Counted from the stretch's first letter, positions 43,286 through 55,836 are shown. The stretch: 64,000 bases of DNA from Persicaria tinctoria (GCA_037127255.1 JBANSL010000008.1:38143373-38207372), one strand, 5' to 3'. Translations and numbers: made by a program. Notes: generated by a model from the sequence alone, not told the origin.

Positions 43286-46200
43286 AAACCCCGCAGTTGA
43301 AAGTGGAGTGTCCCGTACTGTGAGACTGGACCGAAAATCGAGGAACAACTGCCGAGGTAAACCCTTGGTGAAGATATCAGCGTACTGATAGGAGGACGGG
43401 ACATGAAGAACACGAACATGTCCAAGAGCAACCTTGTCCCGAACGAAGTAGAGATCGAGCTCAATGTGCTTCGTTCGCTGATGCAGGACTGGGTTGCTGG
43501 CCAGATAGAAGGCGGAGACGTTGTCGGTGTAGACCAGGGTGGCCTTCTGAAGAGGGCAGCGGAGCTCAGGAAGAAGATTGCGCAGCCAAGAGCACTCGGA
43601 GACAACATTGGCGACACCTCTGTACTCTGCCTCGGCGCTAGAGCGAGACACCACAGACTGTCGCTTCGCGGACCACGACACAAGGGTGTCGTTGAGGAAG
43701 ATACAGTAGCCAGACGTGGAGCGACGTGTGTTAGGACAACCACCCCAATCCGCATCGGTGTCAGCGACGAGGTCAAGCCGAGAGGAAGGGGTGATTGTGG
43801 TGCTCAGCTCGAGGGTACCGCTGATGTACCAGATGATCCGCTTCAAGGCCTGAAAGTGCGGTTCCCTGGGCGCATGCATGATCAGGTAGATCTGCTGAAC
43901 GACATAACTAATGTCTGGCCTAGTGAACGTAAGATACTGCAAAGCACCGGCGAGGCTCCGGTACAACGTCGGATCATGAAACAGAGGGCCAAAGTGAGCA
44001 CTGAGCTTGTTGGAAGTATGCACAGGGGTGGCAACAGGCTTGCAGTTACTCATCTTGGCCTGGGCAACAATCTCGGCAGCATACTTACTCTGAGAGAGAA
44101 ACAGCCCAGACGCATGACGTTGCACGACGACACCCAAGAAGTAGGACAACGGACCCAGATCGGACATGGCGAAATCGGCACTCAACTGGGAAATAATAGA
44201 CGTCCGAAGAGCATCAGAAGAGGCGGTGAGGATGATGTCGTCGACATATAGTAACAGAAAGGCCATGTCTATGCCTCTGCGATAGATAAACAGAGACGTA
44301 TTTGAGCGGCTGCCAACGAAGCCCAAGCATAGTAGATGAGAAGCAAAGCGCTGGAACCAAGCCCGCGGAGCCTGTTTCATACCATACAGAGAGCGCTTCA
44401 GGAGACACACGTGCTTGGGACGATCAGTATCAGCGAACCCCGGTGGCTGAAACATGTAATCTGTCTCATTTAGATGGCCATGCAGAAAGGCGTTCTTGAC
44501 AACCAGCTGATGAATGGCCCAGTGTCGCGACAATGCTATGCTCAACACCACTCGGATAGTGGTAGGCTTGACCACGGGGTTGAATGTCTCATCACAATCA
44601 ATACCTACTTGTTGAGATCGACCGTTGACCACAAGACGAGCTTTGTAGTGCTCTAACGTCCCATTAGAGCAAAACTTATGGCGGAAGAGCCACATGCATC
44701 GAATGATGTTCGCCTCAGGAGGGCGAGGAACCAAAACCCAAGTACCATTCCTTGTAAGGGCCCTGTATTCGTCAAGCATAGCCGCCTGCCAATTCGGGTC
44801 GAGGAGGGATGTTTTGTGGGAGGTGGGGATGGGGGAAAGGGAGGCCGGGGGTGAGGCAGGAGGTGGGGGGATTTGGTGGGGGCGGCAGTGGAGGGTGCGG
44901 TGGGCCCAGTAAAAAGTTGCGGCCGCGACATTTGATGTGCTGCGGCCGCGGCATCGGGTGTGACAAGGGGGGGCAGCTGGGAGAACGCAGGGAATTGGTT
45001 GGCGGGGTTATGTGTGGCGTTCATGTAGATGCTGCGTGTGTGCGGTCTAGTGGTAGTAGGAGGGGGTGGCAGTGGGGGTGGTGTAGGGGGGAGAGGCAGG
45101 TGCACCAGGAGAGCTCTGGAGAAGGAGAAAGTGAGGGAAGGAAGACTCAGACTCAGACTGAGACACAGAAGGTGTGAAAGAGGGGAGAGGAGGGGAAGAA
45201 AAAGGAAAACGAGACTCATCAAAAGTGACATGACGTGACACAATAAGCTTATGGGTCTTGACATCGAGGCAAAAGTAAGCGCGATGATCAGACGGATAGC
45301 CTAGGAAGACACATGGAGTGGAGCATGGGTGAAGCTTGTGTGGGGCGGTGGAGAACTGGTTTGGGAAGCACAAGCATCCGAAGGTACGAAGGTGATCATA
45401 CCTAGGCAATGTGCAATAGAGTGCTTGAGTTGGCGAGCGATGGTGTAGGGTAGTAGATGGGAGAATGTTGAGGAGATAACATGTGGTTGATAAGGCGTGA
45501 GGCCAATAAGTAAGAGGAATAGATGCGTGGAAGAGGAGAGAGCGCATCATGTTGGTAATGGTTTTGATGATTCGTTCGGCCTTGCCATTCTGCTGGGAAG
45601 TATAGGGGCAAGACAAGAGATATGAGATCCCATTTGTGGCGAAGAAAGAGTGAAAGTCTTTGTTGTCAAATTCACGGCCATTGTCACATTGGAAACATTT
45701 GATGGATGTGCGAAACTGTGTTTTGATGTAGGCATGGAATTTGGAAAAGACAGGAAACACTTGGGACTTGAAATGCAACGGGAAGACCCATAAGAAATGA
45801 GTGTAATCATCAAGAAACAAGATGTAGTACTTGTGACCCTCCTTGCTAGGCACATAAGATGTCCAAATGTCACTATGAATGATATCAAAAGGAGCAAGGG
45901 TGGAGTTCAAAGAGCTTTGGAACGGCAGTCTGGCATGCTTGCCCAACTAGCAGAAAGAGCATAAACTAGAGCGTAGGTCTTTAGGACAGGTGACAAGACT
46001 TTGAGAACGGAGGACATCTAGAACGTCAGCATTGGGATGGCCCAAGCATGCATGCCACAGGCTGGACGATAATGCCGAGAGGGTGACCGGGTACGACTGA
46101 CTGGACGCAGGAGGTGGTGTAACAGGGTAAAGCTCCTCGGTGCTGTTACATCTCATGCGAGTAACCCCCATAGTAAGATCGTTCACAGAGAAACCAAAGG

Positions 46201-46780
46201 AATCAAACGCAAGAGAAACGTTATTGTTAGTAGTGAACCGAAGGAGAGAGATAAGGTTTTTGACAATCTTTGGGGCAATGAGGACATTGTTAAAGTGTAG
46301 TGGGTGGGTTAGGGTATGTAATTTGGCGTGGCCAATCCCCGAAGTAGCAAGACGGCCACCATTGCCGACGATAATAGAGTGTGCATGACCTTTAAAGGAA
46401 ATAGAAGAGAGATTACCTGAGGAGTTCTTCATGTGGGAGGTGGCACCAGTGTCCATGTACCAAGAAGAGTCGGGAGATGTCGACTGCATAGAGGAGAAGG
46501 CGTGATGCCCATCAGGTGGAACATAGCCTTGATCAGACGATGTCAGATAGGCCTAATGACCAACATGTCGAGGGTCAGGAAGACTGGATTGCATCCAATG
46601 AGTGTTGAAGCCAGGGAACGAGGACCATCGAGGGCCACTAGTCCACATAAGCTGCGGGCGTGGCCGAGAGCTGCAACTGCTGCAGGTGTTGCGGCCGCGG
46701 CCACTGCTTATGATGTGCACGAAGCCTTTCGGCGTAGAGAACTCGTGAGTGAAGAGGGCAGGGGGCGAGTAGGCGACCAT
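43283..46780 (-). pseudogene. Copia Pol: protease, integrase, reverse transcriptase, RNase H; inactivated
   Basis: Most pieces lie in one reading frame, with an out-of-frame linker in the middle. A short gag relic (46780-46553) is followed by the protease YMDTGATSHM (near 46450), the GAG-pre-integrase HACLGHPNADV, and integrase with IHSDIW, CDNGREFD and QNGKAERI (catalytic D, D, E all kept). Then come reverse transcriptase with SLYGMKQAPRAWF and YVDDIILTAS, and RNase H with DADWGGCPNTRRSTSGY. Damage: TAG at 45947-45949 replaces the Gln expected before LGKH; a stop at 45047-45049 and frame changes lie in the Pro-rich linker (about 44810-45120); the motif A Asp expected before VKNAFLHG is Val (44501-44503). 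The RT should be catalytically dead even if translated. Confidence 0.9.
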
Positions 46781-46981
46781 GGTGTCGAGAGAAAAGAGAG
46801 AAAGGCGAGAGAGAGGGGCCGATGAGGGAGGTCGGTCGGCGGCAGGGAGGGGTGGGCCGGTGAGGCGAGGGGAGAGAGAGAGAGTTCGACGACAAGGGGA
46901 CGATGCCGGCGAAAGTAAGAGGAGGGATGGGGTGGGAGGATCAAATTAGGATTCCGTGAGGAAGAAAAGTTTGTGATACCA

Positions 46982-47108
46982 TGTAGAATAATGGAATTGA
47001 TGTAAAGTCTTCTTTGAGGGTTTCATTCATTAAAGAAAGATATATATAAGATACAAGGTATTGGGCCTTTGGGCCCACTATACAATATGAGACCTATATA
47101 ATCTATCA
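46982..47108 (-). repeat. 5' LTR of the copia element (127 bp)
   Basis: On the minus strand it runs TGATAGATTATATAGG to TTCTACA and is followed at once by the tRNA-Met-type primer-binding site. It contains the GGGCCCAAAGGCCC palindromic stretch also present in the other LTR. Confidence 0.9.
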
Positions 47109-47961
47109 TTTGGGTTGACCAATTCTATGTCGGGTTTCTTGTTGATTGTCGATTTTGAAATATAAGTTTTGAAAATATTATTTAATGGATTATTTTAATG
47201 ATTTAAAAATAATTTTAACGAAATTTGAAAAGTGTTTGAACTTATCGATTGAGATGTTTCGAGGATACTTTTGAAAGAATTTGTTCTTTAAACAAAGATG
47301 CAGGGATTCCTTATAATAACTTTGATTGATCAAACTGACTTAATGATTTGATAACAACTTGATGGTTCACGAACTATGTTTAATGGATTGACCTAACCTA
47401 ACTCCTTTTAACCAGATACCTTTGGACTGTGATACGAATTGGATCTGACTTGAGATTAAACTGGGCATGTGAATGACAATGAGTTATGAGAATTGACTAG
47501 AATTGGTAATCTTTGGATACATTGGCTTTCGGATGCTTTCTCGTATTTCGAAATGGTTTTTAAATGATTTGACTTATCTGATGGTTTTGGAAACGTTTTG
47601 GGAATGCAGTCTCTTTTGTGTGATCAGTAGCATTGTAGCTTATCACATTCCTTATTACTTGTAATAGGTGCTTGTTGACTTGGTTCCCTCGCGGAGCTTA
47701 CTCAGATTGATTCTCATATGCATGTAGTCATCACATCATATACTAGATGTTGCATAAGCATGAAAGCATTATTCATGTAGTATATCTTGCTTAGGTTGCA
47801 CACTTGATTGAGCATTCGTTTACTCAATGTGTTTGAAACAGAACGGTCATTATATGTAAAGTCATAGAGTCTATGCTAGGGTCACAGGATAACCCAACTT
47901 CATCGTGTTTGTCATGAGTCATTATTGCCACGAGATACGATATGAGCACGATTACGAGTTG

Positions 47962-48964
47962 TGATAATGCATATTTTATATAGGCATTATGGGTAGTTAT
48001 TTCTCTCTAAAATCGCTATGTTGAAATCCCCTTATGCGAGATTGTGTTTTTTTTTCTTATTTAATTGACAATTAGTCTAAATAATCAAATAATCTCAGCC
48101 TCCCATTCTCACTCAATCAATGATCTTGATTTGTTAACATGATATAGGGGATGATTCCTTCCGGTGTAAACACCTGTTACGGTGTAAACACCTGTTACGG
48201 TGTAAATTATGTACAGGTTGATTATTCGTATGTAACAACGTAATTATTCGTCTAATGTAATATAATTATTCGTATGAGTTTTATACGAATAATCATATTG
48301 TTTCAAATTAATAATTTTGCTCTTCAAATTTTCCTTTAAATCTCAGTCATTGATCTTTTTAATTAATCCAATGCTCTAGATTTGTTAACAAATTACACCT
48401 TAGGAGAGGATCCAGGTCCTACCTTAGGAGGGGTTCACAAATGATCTATATTCTCTATTTATTTATTTATCTTTTGCTAATTTTTAGCCAAACTCGGCTC
48501 TAAAATATCAGATTCTCTTACATTAATATATTTGACTTAATTATCTAAAAAGATATTTGCACGCCTTCAAAGCTAGTGACAGATGTGTAGGATCACAACT
48601 ACTAATTAATTAATTAGCAAACTAATACTAATTAAAGGATTATGGTGTTTAGTTTCCGCGTCCAGAAATCGAAATTTGTGGAATGTTTTTTTGTCATTTG
48701 TTAAAAAAAATTCAATTTTAAAATACTATAAATTTACTTTAATATGCAATTGTGAAAGTGAAAAAAATGCAATTTGAGTATAATACAATACTCAAATTAT
48801 GATATTTCATTGAAAATGGAATCACTGAATATAATGTTGCCATACAAAGCAACAGATTATCTGAATGAAGTGCTTACTGGAAAGATGCACACATAGCTCA
48901 GCATTCATGATCTGATTAATTATACTAATTAGTTGCATATATATGCACTGGAAAATGTTTAATA
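47962..48964. other. LTR-like fragment then AT-rich DNA with short repeats
   Basis: Begins TGATAATGCATATTTTATAT, very like the start of the LTR fragment at 54651, so it is probably the 5' end of a related gypsy LTR, truncated after 100-200 bp. At 48161-48210 an 18- to 20-bp phrase GGTGTAAACACCTGTTAC repeats in tandem, and inverted forms of GGATNNTTCCT...GGTGTAA occur near 48150 and 48405, perhaps the ends of a decayed MITE. No gene is seen. Confidence 0.4.
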
Positions 48965-49201
48965 CTCCCTCCGTTTCCTTTTAAATGACTTTTTCAAGTC
49001 ATGCACGTAGTTTTATAACGATAAAAACTATATTAAATATTAATATTTTAAAAATATTTTTTTAATAATATTATACTTATCATCAATAAGTATGAGATTG
49101 TCGAAAAAAATATTTAAAAAAATTATTATTTCATATAGTTTTTCACACCTTAAAAAACGTGCATGAATAGTAAAAAGTCAATTAAAAGGAAACGGAGGGA
49201 G
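48965..49201. mobile_element. Stowaway MITE, 237 bp
   Basis: TA duplications (48963-48964, 49202-49203) flank inverted ends CTCCCTCCGTTTCCTTTTAA, the canonical Stowaway terminus. The interior matches the copy at 3364-3603. No coding capacity. Confidence 0.95.
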
Positions 49202-49203
49202 TA

Positions 49204-49684
49204 ATAAATTATGATCGCCTTTTCTGGGTGATGCATGACTTCTGTGACCAAAAACAGTACTACTTGTACGTAATTTTATTATTCTGGAATGATTATTGTT
49301 TTGTTATGTTGTTTGCTGACACAATGTTTTTTTTTTTTTTTTTTTGTTCTTAATGGATTTAGTGGCGAGATTAATTTTGGGCACTTCTGTCTCTTGAGCT
49401 TTGCTGGGTGGATATCCAACTCGTTCCATTACAATTCAACTGATTATTGAAATCATATTTTTGGATCTTTTGTAGGTAGTGAGAAGAGCAGATCTGGAAC
49501 TGTTTTGGTCTATAACTATATATAATATATGGATCTGGAGAAAGACGAAAGAACATTCATGATCTCGGTATGGACCATGATGACATCAACAAAAGGTTTA
49601 TCAATAACACTTAATTGGTTATACGTACACTTTGTTTTTGTTTTAGCTCAATTTTTCATTGGTCATCAGTTATCTCTGCAATCA
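49204..49684. other. Intergenic DNA with T20 run
   Basis: A poly-T run lies at about 49327-49345. Otherwise no feature is supported up to the LTR element. Confidence 0.35.
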
Positions 49685-50338
49685 TGTTGGTCAATAATTC
49701 ATATTTAACATACATGAAAATGTATTTTGGGCTAAATTGTGGAACGTTCTGGAAGAATGTGGAATGTGGCGGAAGTCTCCGGAATGTGGTGGAATATTCT
49801 AGAAGCCTATGGAAGAGTGTGGAAGTCTCTGGAAGCTTGCAGAACCTTATGGAAGGTTCCGGAACAGTGAAGAGTCTAGGTGTCTCTAAATGTGTGTAGA
49901 GTTCTCCGGAAGCCTGGAGAACCTTAGGAAATGTATGGAGAAGACTAGAACCATAGGGATGGCTCTAGTCTTGGAGTATTCTAGAGATGTCCTAGAATTT
50001 TCCTTGTAAAGGATGGCATAACCTATAAATAGGCATAAGGAGCACATGTCTTGAGTGAGTGAGCAAGGTGAGTGCTCCTCCAAATGAGTGCGAGCGTGTG
50101 AGGTGTTGTGTAGCCTACTATGTGATCGATTGAGCATGAGGGCGTCTCGATCACACGAGTGTGTGGTCCACCAAAGAGTGAGGTTAGTCTCTTGGATCGA
50201 GTGGTGTATGTGAGTCTTGTATTTGTGAGAGGTGTACTTGTGTACATGATATATAATATAAGTTCTCATTTGTAAGTGGAGCCTGATCTATCCGAGTCAC
50301 ACGAGATCGAGTGTTAGCTACCCGGTTTTTCCCCAACA
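49685..50338 (+). repeat. 5' LTR with TATA box
   Basis: Contains GGAATGTGG/GGAAG-type reiterated phrases in U3 (49740-49870) and a TATAAATA box at 50024-50031, the likely promoter. A 127-codon minus-strand frame here recurs in the other LTR only because the LTRs are copies. Confidence 0.9.
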
Positions 50339-51129
50339 GTGGTATCAGAGCCGAAGGTTACGAAGGGTGTCGGAGTCGAAGAATCGGGGTAGCATTTGTT
50401 GGTGGAAGGATTCCGCGTTGATGTGATGGCATCAGGCTTGTCGGAGGTGTTCGAGAATTCACTCTTTGATGGGAATGCCAACTTCACATAAGGAGGGAGA
50501 GTATGTGTCATGCACTCTGGTGGAAGAGAAGCTCGTCTCCAAGAGTGAGGGAGGAGCCGTTATGAGAGAGACATGGTTACCTGAGATGGAGAGCACAAGC
50601 ACGTCCATCAGGAGATGATTGACGTGTGTGCTATAGTAGGGAGAAGGGTCACATGTAGTGTGATGTCCGCTATTGAGGGAGGACGTGATGAGAGAGACAT
50701 CCTTGCGGAAGACTGTTGTTGGCTCCTACAACTAATGTGATTGATGATGTTGATGATGACGATGTCTACTTAGTAACAGATGGAGAGGTTACTAAGTCAT
50801 CGAGGTGGATGGTGTCGTCTTACATGAGGCGTGTCGGGATCAAGCATTGTTTGGGACCTTGGAGATTGGTGGAGAGTTTGGTCCTTTAGCTTAGTGGATG
50901 GTGAGAAGCTAGAGGGTATATGTGACACTCTTCACGATGAGAGGGTGCAAGGTGTTCATGAGGAGGAGCTTGATCAAGCGCAGACGACGACACTAATCGA
51001 GAGGAATGTTTGCTTCTTTGAAGAACACGTCGTGATGGGGAGATGCCAGACGTTGGAATCAAGAAGCGAAGGAAAGAGAAGATCGAGAATGCTATGGAGG
51101 TATGTGAAAATATGAATTAAGGGAGGAGT

Positions 51130-51783
51130 TGTTGGTCAATAATTCATATTTAACATACATGAAAATGTATTTTGGGCTAAATTGTGGAACGTTCTGGAAG
51201 AATGTGGAATGTGGCGGAAGTCTCCGGAATGTGGTGGAATATTCTAGAAGCCTATGGAAGAGTGTGGAAGTCTCTGGAAGCTTGTGGAACCTTATGGAAG
51301 GTTCCGGAACAGTGAAGAGTCTAGGTGTCTCTAGATGTGTGTAGAGTTCTCCGGAAGCTTGGAGAACCTTAGGAAATGTATGGAGAAGACTAGAACCATA
51401 GGGATGACTCTAGTCTTGGAGTATTCTAGAGATGTCCTAGAATTTTCCTTGTAAAGGATGGCATAGCCTATAAATAGGCATAAGGAGCACATGTCTGGAG
51501 TGAGCGAGCAAGGTGAGTGCTCCTCCAAATGAGTGCGAGCGTGTGAGGTGTTGTGTAGCCTACTATGTGATCGATTGAGCACGAGGGCGTCTCGATCACA
51601 CGAGTGTGTGGTCCACCAAAGAGTGAGGTTAGTCTCTTGGATCGAGTGGTGTATGTGAGTCTTGTATTTGTGAGAGGTGTACTTGTGTACATGATATATA
51701 ATACAAGTTCTCATTTGTAAGTGGAGCCTGATCTATCCAAGTCACACGAGATCGAGTGTTAGCTACCCGGTTTTTCCCCAACA
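51130..51783 (+). repeat. 3' LTR
   Basis: Same length as the 5' LTR with about eleven substitutions. Its TATAAATA box is at about 51469-51476, so transcription could continue into downstream DNA. Confidence 0.9.
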
Positions 51784-52798
51784 GAATAATTCGTGTTGCT
51801 CAAAAGTTTAAAAATATATATAGATCACAACATGAACTCGATCTGTAACATTAATCATGCATATTGTGGTTAAAATCCCATATTGCCTAAAGCATCTCCT
51901 AATTAATGTAGCATTTTCAGCTGTCATCATTGACCATTCCTGCAATTTGGAACCTCCCTGATTTGGGAATTGAAGCTTAGACTCAAATACCAACCTACTA
52001 CTTTACAATTGCATCTGCTCTTCTAATCCTTTTCATGTAGCGACTTAATTGTCTACTTTTATCTTACTAGTTTCTTGCACCACCAAAACTTGTTGCGCAT
52101 TTTAAAAAGTTAGATTTCTCTCTCGATCGATCGGTATGGATAATTACATCTTTATAATACGTCTCTAATGGAAAGTCTTTGGGCAATCGATCAGTTTCAT
52201 TGTATTGGTATTTTCGAATTGAAGCTTTTATCCTTATCAAAATGGATCAAATGCATGTTACATCCCGACCAACTATTCGCAAGTAGTCATTATAATCTGT
52301 CAGGAATTTTAATTTTGCACCTATATACACATTCTCAATAATATTCTTCAAACACAATTTTTATTTGAACGTGCTTCAATAATGCCTAATTTAACTTGGA
52401 AGCTCTTTTATTGTTGGTAGAATATTCAAGGAAGCTTTTATAGAACCACGGTTCATTTGTTGAAAGCTAGCATATGTGTTATTTGTGTACATAACGGCAC
52501 CAAAACTGAAGTTTGCTGATAATTAATTGTTGAATGACTGGGAATGGAAAGATCTTAATTAAGTTCCGTAAGGTTGAGAAATGAATCCTCTTTTGATTGA
52601 ATCTCATTGTGGTTTCTTTTGCCTGTTTTTGTGGAGGTACGAGATTGAATCTTACATGGTTGATGTGATATCGATTTTACCTTCAATGATGTATGTAATT
52701 TTCCTTTTATATTTCTTGTTTTATATGCAGGTTAGGAAGACGGATAGATAGACCATCAATTCAAATAGCACGAGGGTTGTAATTATATTTACAAATGC
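51784..52798. other. Intergenic DNA, part probably copia 5' LTR
   Basis: No gene is seen. Because a primer-binding-site-like sequence lies at 53436 and coding copia DNA follows, the LTR of that element probably includes the end of this stretch and the DNA around the MITE. Its left boundary is not visible. Confidence 0.3.
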
Positions 52799-52806
52799 TC
52801 ATCTAC

Positions 52807-53264
52807 AGTGGCGGATCCTGAACTTAATGATTGAGGGGGCGAAAAATTACGATAAAAAAATATTATGTGTAAAATTAAACCCTAATTTTTCTTTTTTCGA
52901 ATAATTATCAATATTATGGATGTGTAACTAGAATAAAAACATAAATCTTGCATGATTTATTTCATGGTTTTCAAATATTTCAATATAACCTCCTAATTTG
53001 AAGTTCTCGGATATAATTATATTATTAAGACATGAAATTAATAAATGATAATTACAATAAAAATATATCGATTTGGTAAATGATGTAGGAAATATTGTAA
53101 TTCAGTGCTGAAATTTGAAACGCTTATAATTTTTTGCTCAGATATCGGATTTGAGCTTATAATATATCAAATCGAAGCTATCGACGAGAGGAATATGTAT
53201 GTTAAATTTCATTTTCGATTGGGGGGCGACTGCCACCACTGGCCCTAAAGAGGATCCGCCTCTG
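52807..53264. mobile_element. hAT-type MITE, 458 bp
   Basis: A perfect 8-bp duplication CTCATCTA (52799-52806 and 53265-53272) flanks ends CAGTGGCGGATCCTGAAC and, as reverse complement of the right, CAGAGGCGGATCCTCTTT. This is the classic CAGNGGCGGATCC hAT terminus. AT-rich, non-coding. Confidence 0.95.
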
Positions 53265-53272
53265 CTCATCTA

Positions 53273-54650
53273 TAAAGGAAGCCCTTTTGCTTTTGCTTTA
53301 TCGCAATGGAAAAAGAAGCAACGATACTTTTTATTAGGAAATATAATTAAAGATATACGAACCCTAATTATAAATGATTGTAATTTCTGTTGAATCAATC
53401 AACAGAAATGACAATCATTTTTTGTGTAATTTTTATGGTATTCAGAGCGGGATACAAACCCTAATTTTTTTTTCCGGCCACCATGTCTTCCAACTCCACC
53501 CCACCCAGTCCTACTGCCTCCATCACCAATCCCGAAGCCACCCCTATCTCTACCACCAACTCGGCTAACCGTCTTTGGGCCGCCAATGGCTCCCTGTACT
53601 CATTTGGCCTGCAATTTCCTTACTTCTCCGTCAAGTTGGATCATTCCAACTTCTCTATTTGGTGCGCAAACGTTTTTGATGCTCTTGATACCTTCGACTT
53701 GAAGGATTTTGTCCTTATCTGGCTCTGCCACTGACGTCGCTGCTGCATCCACCACACCGAATCACGACTATGCCGCTTGACAGAAAAAGGATAAATTTAT
53801 CCTTATCTAGCTATGTATAACGGTCTTCGCTATACTTGCTTGCTATCTTGTCAACCCACCACTGCTTGTGAGGCTTGGGTCGTCATTCATGACATGTTTC
53901 AACATCAGTCATCGGCAAGTACAATGTATCTCAAGCAACAACTTCATAATGTGTCCCCAAGGCATAATCCTCCAAGCTTGAATATTTTGAGAAGAAGCAG
54001 GCCATATATGGTTGATGCACTAGCCAACTATCTCCAATGGTTGCCTACATCTTCTAAGGCTTGGATGTGTCTTATGGCCTGTTCCGAGCCTCTGTTCAAA
54101 TGCGTTATGATCCTCTCACTTCAGCATCCCTTCTTGTGTGAGGAGTAGCGTCTCCAGGATGAGACACAGGCCTCCTCTGGAGTCAATCAACCTTCCGCTA
54201 ATTATGGGCAGTCTCGTTCCTAATCCACAATACAACCTTGCTCATTAGATAGGTACTTTGGCCGCTCCGGGCAAGGTTGACAATCCTCTACCTCTCTTGC
54301 AAACAATCAACAGGACAACACCTCTCAGGGCTACCACCCTCGTCAGAAAGTTCTGTGTTAGATATGTGATAGGATGGGCCACGCTACTAAGGACCGCTTC
54401 AACAGACTCAACATTCTCGCCACCCTTTGGAGCATCAGTAGAGTCAACCTCAATCCAATCTCGTTGCATATATGACCTCTCCATTGGCTATAGTCAATCC
54501 TAACCGGTACTTTGATTCAGGTGCCACAAACCACATCACTGGAGATCTTAACAAGGTGTCTTGACTCGATGTATGGTGAAGGTGACTAGTTGCTCTTGGC
54601 AACGGTACTACCCTTTCTATCTCTAATATTGGTCATATTGTATTACCAAC
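53273..54650 (+). pseudogene. Ty1/copia gag-protease remnant
   Basis: TGGTATTCAGAGC at 53436-53448 is a one-base-expanded initiator-Met primer site. The gag frame starts at 53483 with a Ser/Thr/Pro-rich leader, then FPYFSVKLDHSNFSIW and, after shifts, EAWVVIHDMFQHQSSAS. A zinc knuckle C-ICDRMGHATKDR near 54356 has a stop in place of a residue and Arg for its last Cys. The protease-like FDSGATNHITGD (54511) and LGNGTTLSISNIGH follow. The element stops at 54650 where an unrelated LTR begins. Many stops; dead. Confidence 0.8.
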
Positions 54651-55830
54651 TGATAATGCATATTTTAGACATACATTATAGATAGGTTTAGATGCATTTA
54701 GCAGATGATTCTTTCATGTGTTATAGTTAATTTTCATTGTTATCCATTTGGGTATTCGAGTTCGAAATCAACGCTATTTTGTGTTTATTCTACAGTTTTT
54801 AAATTCGAGCTTGAAGAGGGGCTAAGGATGGCTAGAAGAGGTTGGCTTTGTGCTTAAGAGATGCAAGGAAGGATCATAAGGGGAGCTAAGGAGAAGAGAA
54901 TCGAGAACAAAAGAACAAATCGGAAATACAGAATAACGGCGCCCGCCGCTTTTCCACCGATGCCCGCTGATCTAACAATATCAGCAAACGTCGATTTTAT
55001 CCGAAGCAATCTTATTAATTAGTTAATTATTATTTTACTTTCTAGGGTTTAGAAAGGTCGACTACTACTCTTTATAGGTGGCCTACTGTTAGGTTGAGAG
55101 ACAATCTTTTCATCATCGATCTATTCTATTATTCAATCATTCGTTATATTATGAATAGTTAAACTCATTGTTTCGTCTGCGATTCAAAGACATGGTTGGT
55201 TGAATTGTGAGGTCTTGATTTCTATTGTTATTCATTAGTTATTTCATTATTATTGTTCTCATAATTATTGATTGCATGTATTCTCTCTTGACAGATCAAC
55301 TCGACAGAATTTGCATTCATGCTAGGTTTTAATGATTTCGAAAGAATAGTTAAGCCATAGTAGCAAGCACACGACATTGGTCCCTTGAAAGCATCAATTG
55401 ATTGTGCAGGGTAATGACACTTGGTTAAATCGGTTCCTATGAGATTAGGGTTGACAGCCTTTGACGCATACTAGTTGATTAGGAGGGTTGGTACTACCAA
55501 ACTGCCAAGTATTTTGGGAATTTTGTGCTACTTTATTTTTGAATCCAAACAAGGTAAGGGTCGCATATTATGTAAGGGATTGCCATGTATGGAAGGGATG
55601 TCAGTCTATTCAAACCAAAGTCAGAATAACTCAATTACCAATTGTATTGCATTGCATTAGAACAACAAGGAAATCAGGATAAGGATCTTGAACTCGAACC
55701 ATTGTTGAGAGTTGCAGGTGAAGTGCTTTCATCCATTTGGTAACCAATTCACAATCATTCTGTTCTTTATTTCAATTGCATTACTTTATTTTTCTCAATC
55801 TTGTTATTTATTTGCTTTAGTCGATCAGCA
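54651..55830 (+). mobile_element. Probable gypsy LTR fragment
   Basis: Starts TGATAATGCATATTTTAGAC, like 47962, and cuts the copia protease region. Text such as GACAGATCAACTCGACAGAA and a leader-like region follow. The right end is unclear (about 55830, next to a SINE), with no second copy, primer site or coding DNA. Confidence 0.45.
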
Positions 55831-55836
55831 CAGGCA

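Larger units (their letters stand above)
43159..47108 (-). mobile_element. Ty1/copia element, 3950 bp, short LTRs
   Basis: Two 127-bp LTRs (43159-43285 and 46982-47108, about ten differences) with TG...CA ends flank minus-strand copia coding DNA. A perfect 5-bp duplication TTTGG (43154-43158 and 47109-47113) encloses it. Next to the 5' LTR (46981 downward) the minus strand reads TGGTATCACAAAC, a primer-binding site for initiator-Met tRNA. Beside the 3' LTR a GCGGGGTTT tract may be the polypurine tract. The gag region is mostly deleted (under 500 bp between LTR and protease). LTR divergence of about 8 percent by eye indicates a fairly old insertion. Confidence 0.9.
40947..47961 (+). mobile_element. 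Gypsy-type LTR, 3'-truncated, carrying two insertions
   Basis: Starts TGTAAAGATCG and shares landmarks with the LTRs at 13106 and 29418: GCGGAGCTTACTCAGATTG at about 47693 and AACAGAACGGTCATTATATG at about 47838. A TATATATAGAA box at about 41300 after a (TC)n run could be the LTR promoter. It is interrupted by a foldback element (42355-42987) and a copia element (43154-47113). It stops at 47961, where a different LTR-like start (TGATAATGCATATTTTA) begins. Removing the copia element rejoins GGTTTTTGG with GTTGACC. No partner LTR is in the window. Confidence 0.6.
49685..51783 (+). mobile_element. Non-autonomous LTR retrotransposon, 2099 bp, young
   Basis: Two 654-bp LTRs (49685-50338 and 51130-51783) with TGTTGG...CCAACA ends differ at about eleven positions, under 2 percent. 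TGGTATCAGAGC (50340-50351), an exact initiator-Met primer-binding site, follows the first LTR. A purine tract GGGAGGAGT (51121-51129) precedes the second. The 791-bp interior has no pol. A start MASGLSEVFENSLFDGNA followed by a stop (about 50426-50490) looks like a gag stub left by an internal deletion. A small frame at 50831-51115 has no recognised domain. No matching 5-bp target duplication was found. Replication would depend on another copia element. Confidence 0.9.

Noticed and set aside
43403..44251. 282-codon plus-strand frame
   Set aside because: It is the antisense shadow of the minus-strand copia reverse transcriptase/RNase H, which has clear motifs.
49886..51714. Two near-identical 127-codon minus-strand frames (49886-50269 and 51331-51714)
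   Set aside because: Their similarity follows from the two LTRs being copies. The sequence is antisense to the LTR transcript and has no domain.
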